From Bacteroidota bacterium (GTDB lineage Bacteria > Bacteroidota > Bacteroidia > Bacteroidales > DTGW01), in contig JAKPQD010000018.1 of assembly GCA_029572965.1 (NCBI GenBank), forward strand, positions 44,625 through 108,624: 64,000 bases of DNA, given 5' to 3'. Below are positions 58,330 to 64,000 of the stretch, piece after piece. Position 1 is the stretch's first letter; the number at the start of each line of letters is the position of its first letter. The notes beneath the pieces were generated by a model. The model worked only from the letters and a program-made list of their open reading frames with translations, searched no databases and was not told where the DNA came from. A program made the position numbers and the translations under genes.

Positions 58330-58404
58330 TTACATTTACAAATGTAATGTAAAATTGTTTACAAATGCAAATTAATTTTGTAATTGAATAAATTACAAAT
58401 GTAA
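58330..58404. promoter_or_regulatory. Operator-like cluster upstream of the XRE gene
   Basis: A perfect dyad TTACATTT-AC-AAATGTAA (58330-58347) overlaps the first of three direct copies of a 13-mer with core TTACAAATG: TTTACAAATGTAA (58335), TTTACAAATGCAA (58358) and ATTACAAATGTAA (58392). It begins 11 bases before the XRE ATG. A fourth similar site (59493) lies over 1 kb away. Likely binding sites for the XRE protein. Confidence 0.6.
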
Positions 58405-58585
58405 AGCCATGTTAAAAATTTTAGTTGGGTTTAAGAGTAATAAATGCATCATTTTGGGCATTACAAGGCAGAAACTATATCACTTTTGGATTACTAAAAA
58501 CATATAAATAGTTACGCTTATTATCAATAAGTTAAAACATTAATCAATGTTGTTTAGGTGCTAATTTGAATAGCGAAAATAACGT

Positions 58586-58752
58586 CTTCATCGCCTTTTT
58601 GTTTGATTTCGGCCGAGAAGCCTAACGCACCTGTTGTTTGCAAATTATCAGGCTTCGAGGATGAAAGAGTTAAGGCGATAAAAATTTTTGAGCAACTTTT
58701 TTCGATAAAAAAGTTGCATGAGACTTTGAATATATTGCAATTCAATGATTTA
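58586..58752 (-). repeat. Dispersed repeat family B, copy 3 (truncated, inverted)
   Basis: Reverse complement of the left part of copy 1 (21862-22250): TAAATCATTGAAT, the GCAACTTTTTT hairpin, the CGCCTTAACTCTTTC block and GGCTTCTCGGCCGAAA. The right half with the large hairpin is missing. Confidence 0.8.
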
Positions 58753-58969
58753 TTGACTTATAAATAACCTATTTAATCCGTGATAATATTTTTATGGTTT
58801 CTTCTATTATTGGGTTAGATATAGCGCATAAACTTGAAGGATGGTCTGACATTATTAATCTGATAAAGAATTTCTTTAATCCCCAATAAATAGCACCAGA
58901 AGGATGATAAAAAAGTGCATTCTTTTTGGGGAATCAATAGAAATACCCATTTAACATACATTTCATATT

Positions 58970-59024
58970 ACGCACCATACAACAATAGATCTTCGTATTA
59001 GAATTGTGCTTGGTGCGTTTTATT
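58970..59024 (+). terminator. Orphan terminator-like hairpin
   Basis: ACGCACCA/TGGTGCGT (8 bp, with partial inner pairing) followed by TTTATTTTTA. No plus-strand gene ends nearby. It may close a small RNA or a decayed gene. Confidence 0.45.
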
Positions 59025-59493
59025 TTTATCAGACTCTTTTCTACCAATATGTCGCCCATACTGGGCTTTTCCTTAGCTTGACGGCGATAAGATAAAGGGC
59101 GTAAGTCAATAGTTTACAAACTACTAGCTAAGCAAATGAATAACACTTAAATATGCGATATGCCTATACAATAACCCAAAAAACAAGAAATAATCGCTTA
59201 AAATTATTGAATTTAAAAGACTTTAATAAGTTATAATCAAAAACAACTTAAAGCAATGCATGATTATATTTAATTTAAAACATTGGTTTATAACATCATA
59301 AATATGTTTTTATAATGTTATTTTACTACAATAAACTTAAAATGTCTTTTTACTTGTAAATAAAGTTTAATTAACAACATATAAAGCATTGATTTATAGA
59401 TAAATAAATTAAAGGTAAATTTACATGTTTATAAATATACAATTGTAAACAAAATGTATCTAATTATTATTGATGAAAGTATATTTTTGTAAT

Positions 59494-62424
59494 TTACAAA
59501 TGTGAATTTGTTAGTAAATTATACAAAATTTCGACCGGGTGAAAAGCTTTTTTACCGGTGCCATCCAAAATTTGTTGCCGGCAACTGGTACCCGATGCTG
59601 CCACAATTGTATCTGAACTTAATTTGCGTACCGAAGGGAACAGGCTCAACTCTCCTATCTGCATGGACAACTGGTAATGGCGTTTTTCATAGCCAAACGC
59701 CCCGGCCATCCCACAACATCCGGTTTTTAGTTCGGTAACCTTGCTATTAGCCGGAATTTCGAGCATTTTTTTGACCATAGAGGTATCCGACAATACTTTT
59801 TGGTAACAATGGCCATGCAAGGCAATATGAATTTCCTTGTCTTGAAATAAAGACGATATTTCAGGCCGGGCTTGATACAAATTGCAAATAAACTCTTCTA
59901 CGGGCATTGAATGTTGGGCCACTTTTTGTGCAATGCTTTTATAGCAGGCATCGGCAAGGTCGAGATACTCGTCCCGCAAGGTCAAAATAGCCGAAGGCTC
60001 GATACCAACAATAGGCATCCCGTCATAATGACGTTCAAACCAGGCAAGGTTTTTATTGACAATGGCTTTGGCTTTTTTTACCATGCCTTTCGACAGGTAA
60101 GTCCGGCTACTCGCCACCATAGGCAACAGATGCACATCGTAGCCCAGCAGGCTAAGCAATTTATAAGCCTTCATCCCCACTTCCACATCGAGGTAATTAG
60201 TAAACTCATCGGCCCAAAGCCAAATCTTGTTTTTACCTTTTATATTTTTTGCCTCCGCTTTTTTTTGTTTGTCAATCCAATTAGTTAAAGTAAAACGATA
60301 AACCACAGGGATAGAACGCTGATTACTAAAGCCCAATAAAGGTTTGAGGAGCCGATGTCCAACAAAGCTTTGCGAAATAAAATTGAAAAAAGCCGGAGAC
60401 AGGGAACTGAGTTTAAATAAAACAGGCAGGCTGGCAATCATCCTGCTTTTAAGAGGAACACCATGAGCATCGTAATGATGCTGGAGGTATTCAGCCTTCA
60501 ATTTGGTCATGTCCACGTTAGACGGGCATTCCTTTTTGCATGCCTTACACGAAAGACAGTTGTCCAATACCTCCAAAGTATCCTTTTGGGTATTCCAAAT
60601 ACCATCAAAGTTTTGAAACGCTTCGCGGAGCATATTGGCCCGTGCACGGGTGGACATCAATTCATCGCCTGTGGCCATGAAAGTCGGGCACATAGTCCCC
60701 CCCATCAGTTGGCCCTTACGACAGTCGGCCGAGCCGTTGCAACGCTCGATATGACGGTAATAGCCTGCCGAATCGTCAAAAGAAAAATAAGTCGGTATAT
60801 TATCGAATTGAGGATTGACCACATAACGCAAATTAGTATCCATTGGCGGAGTAGCCGTTATCTTCCCGGCATTGAAAATACCACGGGGGTCCCAGGCTTG
60901 TTTTATCTGGCAACACAAGTCAAAATTATCCTTCCCAATAATCTTACTAATAAACTCCCCTCTCAAACGGCCATCGCCATGTTCGCCACTGAGCGAGCCC
61001 CGGTATTTCTTTACCAGGTCGGCCGTTTCGCTGGCCACCTTTCGGAAAAGTTGCAAGCCCTCTGGTGTTTTGACATTTATCACCGGGCGCAGGTGCAACT
61101 CGCCAGTTGAAATATGTCCGTGAAAAACACAAGTCAGGTGATATTTTGCAAGCATTGCTTTAAACTCGTGCAGATAATCCTTTAGTAACTCGGGAAAAAC
61201 AGCCGTATCCTCGACCAGCGAAACCGGCTTGGCATCTCCAACAATGTTTGATAAAAGTCCTAACGCTGCTTTGCGCATCGCCCAGACCTTAGACATATCA
61301 GCTCCCGTAACAAACGGAAAATGAAAACCCAGGTTGTTTTGACGAAGGTCAGCCTCAAGATTCCTTTGCATTTGCTGCAACACAACCTCCGACTCAGCAT
61401 AAAACTCAATAATGAGGATTGCACCCGGATTGCCTTCGATAAAAAAGCGGTTAGGTTTTTGGCCTATGCTATCTTTGGTACAATTGATGATAATATCGTC
61501 TATCAGCTCGATAGAAGCCGGTTGGTGCTTCAACGCCAGCAAATTAGCCTCCACCGCTTCATCCAACGAATGAAAATGAGCGCACAACAAGCCTTTATGT
61601 TTAGGGGGCAGCTCCAACAAGTTGATTTTTAAATCAGTAGCAAAGAACAACGTTCCTTCCGACCCGGCCAGCAACTTACAGAAGTTGAACAGTTCCTGGC
61701 TATGGCCAAAAACCTCATTATCGAGCAACAAGTCAACCGCATAACCAGTGTTCCGGCGTTTTAGCAAAGGATGCGGGTAGCCTTCTTGGATAGATTTTTG
61801 AGTATGGGTATTTGATAACAACTTAAAAATATGCTTATAAACAGCCCCTTCCAGCGTATTTAGTTTCATCTTTTCGAGAAACTCCTGCTTATTGAGCGGT
61901 TTAACATGCACAAAAGAACCATCCGAAAGAAAACCTTTCATCTCCAACAGATGGTCGCGCGTAGAGCCATAAAGCAACGAATGTGCGCCGCAGGCATTAT
62001 TGCCCATCATGCCGCCAATGGTACACCTGTTGGAAGTTGATGTCTCAGGGCCAAAGAAAAGCCCATGGGCTTGCATAGCCAGATTAAGCTCATCAAGCAC
62101 TACTCCCGGTTGTACCCATGCCCATTTTTCCTGCACATTGACCTCTGTGATATTGTTCAAGTGCCTTGAAATGTCAACAACAACACCATTAGCCTCGGCA
62201 ACCACCTGTCCGGCAAGAGATGTACCAGCACCACGGGGCACAAGGGTCAATTTATTGGCAGTGGCATATTGAATGAGCTTAGAGATATCCTCATTACAAG
62301 CCGGGAAAGCCACCATAACCGGGTATTGCCTGTATGCTGAAGCATCGGTGGCATATATTTTTTTAAAAGTACCGTCAAGTTGCAGTTCGCCTTTGAAGTT
62401 CAATTTTAAACCATTGAAATTCAT
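59494..62424 (-). CDS. FAD/Fe-S oxidoreductase (YdiJ-like D-2-hydroxyacid dehydrogenase)
   Basis: About 976 residues. The N-terminal half is an FAD-binding type 4 domain (LVPRGAGTSLAGQVV, GMMGNNACGAHSLLYG) with the matching cap domain. The C-terminal half is GlpC/Fe-S-like, with a cysteine cluster CLSCKACKKEC and a CCG-type region (LKTGCCGMAGAFGYE). This is the YdiJ plan, which oxidises D-2-hydroxyglutarate or D-lactate and feeds electrons to the chain. The start at 62424 (MNFNGLKLNF) is preferred over a TTG at 62436. The neighbouring gap ends with the IS element. The substrate is not proven. Confidence 0.88.
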   Translation of the reverse strand: MNFNGLKLNFKGELQLDGTFKKIYATDASAYRQYPVMVAFPACNEDISKLIQYATANKLTLVPRGAGTSLAGQVVAEANGVVVDISRHLNNITEVNVQEKWAWVQPGVVLDELNLAMQAHGLFFGPETSTSNRCTIGGMMGNNACGAHSLLYGSTRDHLLEMKGFLSDGSFVHVKPLNKQEFLEKMKLNTLEGAVYKHIFKLLSNTHTQKSIQEGYPHPLLKRRNTGYAVDLLLDNEVFGHSQELFNFCKLLAGSEGTLFFATDLKINLLELPPKHKGLLCAHFHSLDEAVEANLLALKHQPASIELIDDIIINCTKDSIGQKPNRFFIEGNPGAILIIEFYAESEVVLQQMQRNLEADLRQNNLGFHFPFVTGADMSKVWAMRKAALGLLSNIVGDAKPVSLVEDTAVFPELLKDYLHEFKAMLAKYHLTCVFHGHISTGELHLRPVINVKTPEGLQLFRKVASETADLVKKYRGSLSGEHGDGRLRGEFISKIIGKDNFDLCCQIKQAWDPRGIFNAGKITATPPMDTNLRYVVNPQFDNIPTYFSFDDSAGYYRHIERCNGSADCRKGQLMGGTMCPTFMATGDELMSTRARANMLREAFQNFDGIWNTQKDTLEVLDNCLSCKACKKECPSNVDMTKLKAEYLQHHYDAHGVPLKSRMIASLPVLFKLSSLSPAFFNFISQSFVGHRLLKPLLGFSNQRSIPVVYRFTLTNWIDKQKKAEAKNIKGKNKIWLWADEFTNYLDVEVGMKAYKLLSLLGYDVHLLPMVASSRTYLSKGMVKKAKAIVNKNLAWFERHYDGMPIVGIEPSAILTLRDEYLDLADACYKSIAQKVAQHSMPVEEFICNLYQARPEISSLFQDKEIHIALHGHCYQKVLSDTSMVKKMLEIPANSKVTELKTGCCGMAGAFGYEKRHYQLSMQIGELSLFPSVRKLSSDTIVAASGTSCRQQILDGTGKKAFHPVEILYNLLTNSHL

Positions 62425-62554
62425 AATTTTATACAATTTAGTTTGAAAAATTGTTTAAATATTTTATGTGGCTAATTTAGCCTGTTGAAAAGCATGGAAG
62501 AAGGAATGAAAAGAGATTTTATGAGCTATTTATTAACCTGATATTTCATTAGCT

Positions 62555-62591
62555 AAACGCTTTGCTTATTCAAAAAAGCAAAGCGTTTTTT
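62555..62591 (+). terminator. Orphan terminator-like hairpin before the IS element
   Basis: AAACGCTTTGC/GCAAAGCGTTT with a 12-base loop followed by six T. No plus-strand gene precedes it; the oxidoreductase at 62424 runs the other way. The rest of 62425-62690 shows nothing else. It may belong to a small RNA or a gene lost when the IS inserted. Confidence 0.5.
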
Positions 62592-62691
62592 GAATAAAAA
62601 CGACCTTTATCTTGTTATCTTTTCCTTCAGATTATGAAAAATATCGGGATTATCTAAATCCTTCCAATTACATTAAATTCTGCTACATTAC

Positions 62692-63994
62692 TGTCCCATT
62701 AAAATCTAAAAGAGTTCTTTGAAAAGTTTGAAATTTAGTTAGTTATAGCAGTTTTTCGATTAAACGGATTTCAATTTGCATTTTGCAATCTTAAAGATAT
62801 TTGCAAATGCATAAGGATAAATACGTTTTCGCTCAATTAGTATCCTTTCTTGAAAGGAACAAGTTTAACTACATCGTTCGCAAGTACAATGGAGACAAAT
62901 ACGTGAAACATTTCACCTGTTGGAATCAACTGCTTTCTCTGATGTTCGGGCAATTGTCAAATCGTGAAAGTCTTAGAGATTTGATTGTCGCACTTGATGC
63001 TCACCACTCCAAATCTTATCATTTGGGCTTGGGCAAGAATATTTCAAAATCATCTCTGGCCAGAGCCAATCAAGACAGGGACTATCACATCTTTGAAGAG
63101 TATGCTTACTACCTGGTAAACGAAGCCAGGCAGAAACGGGTTGCTGACATCTTCAAGCTTGAAGGCAATGTCTATGCTTTTGATTCAACGACGATTGACT
63201 TGTGCCTTTCCGTATTCTGGTGGGCGAAGTTTCGTAAGAATAAAGGAGGAATCAAAGTACATACATTATATGATGTGGAGACTCAGATACCAACATTTTT
63301 CCATATCACTGAAGCTTCTGTTCACGACTCTACCGCAATGAAAGAGATCCCTTATGAATCAGGCTCATATTACATATTTGACCGTGCATATAATCACTTC
63401 AAGATGTTGTATAAGATTCATCAAATAGGGGCTTTCTTTGTTCTAAGGGCAAAGAAGAATCTTCAATACTACATAATCAAATGGAAACGAAGATTGCCAA
63501 AGAACGTACTTTCAGATGTAATAATTGAATTGACAGGATTTTATCCTAAGCAATATTATCCAGCTCATCTTAGATTGGTTAGATATTGGGATGAGGAACA
63601 AAAGCGTGAGCTTGTATTCTTAACCAATGCCATGCACATTTCTGCACTTCAAGTTGCTGAACTTTACAAGAACCGCTGGCAAGTCGAGCTTTTCTTCAAA
63701 TGGCTAAAGCAACATCTAAAAATCAAGAAATTCTGGGGAACTACTGAAAATGCTGTTCGGATTCAGATCTACGCTGCGATGTGCACTTACTGCTTGGTGG
63801 CAATCGTCCAAAAAGACATGCAACTTGACAGAAGTACATATGAGGTTTTGCAAATCCTGAGTATTTCTTTAACAGATAAAACTCATCTTCGAGACCTATT
63901 TGATAGAACTAAATTTCAAAATGACAAAGAACGTTTTAGGCTTAATGAGCCAAATTTGTTTAATTTTTAATAACGTCCCGATTTTAATGGGACA
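62692..63994 (+). mobile_element. IS4-family insertion sequence, complete
   Basis: Ends are inverted copies of TGTCCCATTAAAATC: 62692-62706 on the left and its reverse complement at 63980-63994 on the right. One intact transposase fills the space. The element spans about 1.3 kb and ends six bases before the window edge, so a target duplication cannot be confirmed. Confidence 0.85.
62801..63970 (+). CDS. IS4-family transposase
   Basis: The 389-residue DDE transposase has an N-terminal DUF4372-like part (KDKYVFAQLVSFLERNKFN, then FTCWNQLLSLMFGQLSNRESLRDL). The catalytic Asp lies in YAFDSTTIDLC, the second Asp in FDRAYNHF, and the Glu in the YREK-like YKNRWQVELFFKWLKQ. All three acidic residues look intact, so it may be active. 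The family spreads by cut-and-paste. It is the only plausible transposase in the window. Confidence 0.93.
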   Translation: MQMHKDKYVFAQLVSFLERNKFNYIVRKYNGDKYVKHFTCWNQLLSLMFGQLSNRESLRDLIVALDAHHSKSYHLGLGKNISKSSLARANQDRDYHIFEEYAYYLVNEARQKRVADIFKLEGNVYAFDSTTIDLCLSVFWWAKFRKNKGGIKVHTLYDVETQIPTFFHITEASVHDSTAMKEIPYESGSYYIFDRAYNHFKMLYKIHQIGAFFVLRAKKNLQYYIIKWKRRLPKNVLSDVIIELTGFYPKQYYPAHLRLVRYWDEEQKRELVFLTNAMHISALQVAELYKNRWQVELFFKWLKQHLKIKKFWGTTENAVRIQIYAAMCTYCLVAIVQKDMQLDRSTYEVLQILSISLTDKTHLRDLFDRTKFQNDKERFRLNEPNLFNF

Positions 63995-64000
63995 CTAGTG

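Larger units (their letters stand above)
58405..59493. other. Long non-coding stretch
   Basis: AT-rich, no convincing gene. It holds a 32-codon open frame at 58409-58507, the inverted repeat B fragment 58586-58752, and an orphan terminator-like hairpin 58970-59018. From about 59160 on, the sequence is mostly long runs of A and T. Confidence 0.5.

Noticed and set aside
58409..58507. 32-codon frame MLKILVGFKSNK...
   Set aside because: Not listed as a gene: no recognised family. Kept only as part of the operator finding.

Overview
The window is a chromosomal segment of a member of the Bacteroidota, very probably a fermentative anaerobe. Evidence: moderately AT-rich DNA; Bacteroidota-type promoters (TTTG/TTG, about 19 bases, TAnnTTTG) in front of the tRNA genes and others; little Shine-Dalgarno signal; and a family-typical gene set (outer-membrane Omp85-like protein, NagZ/serine-hydrolase fusion, EpsC-type serine acetyltransferase, SiaC-like and DUF2721 proteins, TPR proteins with signal peptides). 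No rRNA, prophage or CRISPR array is seen.

Layout. 1-9 kb: the end of galT, an MFS transporter, an Omp85-like barrel protein, a small barrel protein, a short-chain dehydrogenase broken by one in-frame stop, ligA, a SiaC-like protein and a MacB-type permease. 9-14 kb: a single-chain type ISP restriction-modification enzyme. 14-18.3 kb: ppdK, then two tRNA-Leu genes facing two identical tRNA-Lys genes, each with its own promoter. 18.3-21.8 kb: pyrBI, a ComB-like phosphatase and butyrate kinase. 22.3-27 kb: a divergent cluster with larB, a polyferredoxin membrane protein, a Tat-exported DUF362 protein and larC. 27-30 kb: a chemoreceptor and a solute-binding lipoprotein. 30-39 kb: clpC, gyrA, a TPR protein, a small acidic protein and a membrane phosphoesterase. 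39-43.5 kb: a thioesterase, the GH3/beta-lactamase fusion and a cytidylate-kinase-like protein. 43.6-51.4 kb: pta, 3-hydroxyacyl-CoA dehydrogenase, ackA, a stand-alone AICAR transformylase, a phosphate butyryltransferase and an M3 peptidase. 51.8-62.4 kb: a NUMOD1-like protein, PfkB kinase, aminotransferase, Fur-family regulator, epsC, DUF2721, pyrD, an XRE regulator with repeated operator-like sites, and a large FAD/Fe-S oxidase. An intact IS4-family element closes the window.

How genes work together: pta/ackA and ptb/buk form the two acyl-phosphate routes for ATP from acetyl-CoA and butyryl-CoA, and the 3-hydroxyacyl-CoA dehydrogenase fits the reductive path to butyryl-CoA. ppdK links PEP and pyruvate. 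pyrB, pyrI and pyrD belong to pyrimidine synthesis. LarB and LarC make the nickel-pincer cofactor; their neighbours suggest a link to an Fe-S electron-transfer system.

The most unusual signals are non-coding. The first is a duplicated leader before the AICAR transformylase and the M3 peptidase, which can fold as a stem with tandem G.A pairs plus a pseudoknot. The second is three families of dispersed palindromic repeats filling most long gaps. The third is a cluster of 13-base direct repeats next to the XRE regulator. GyrA carries Leu at the classical quinolone-resistance position.
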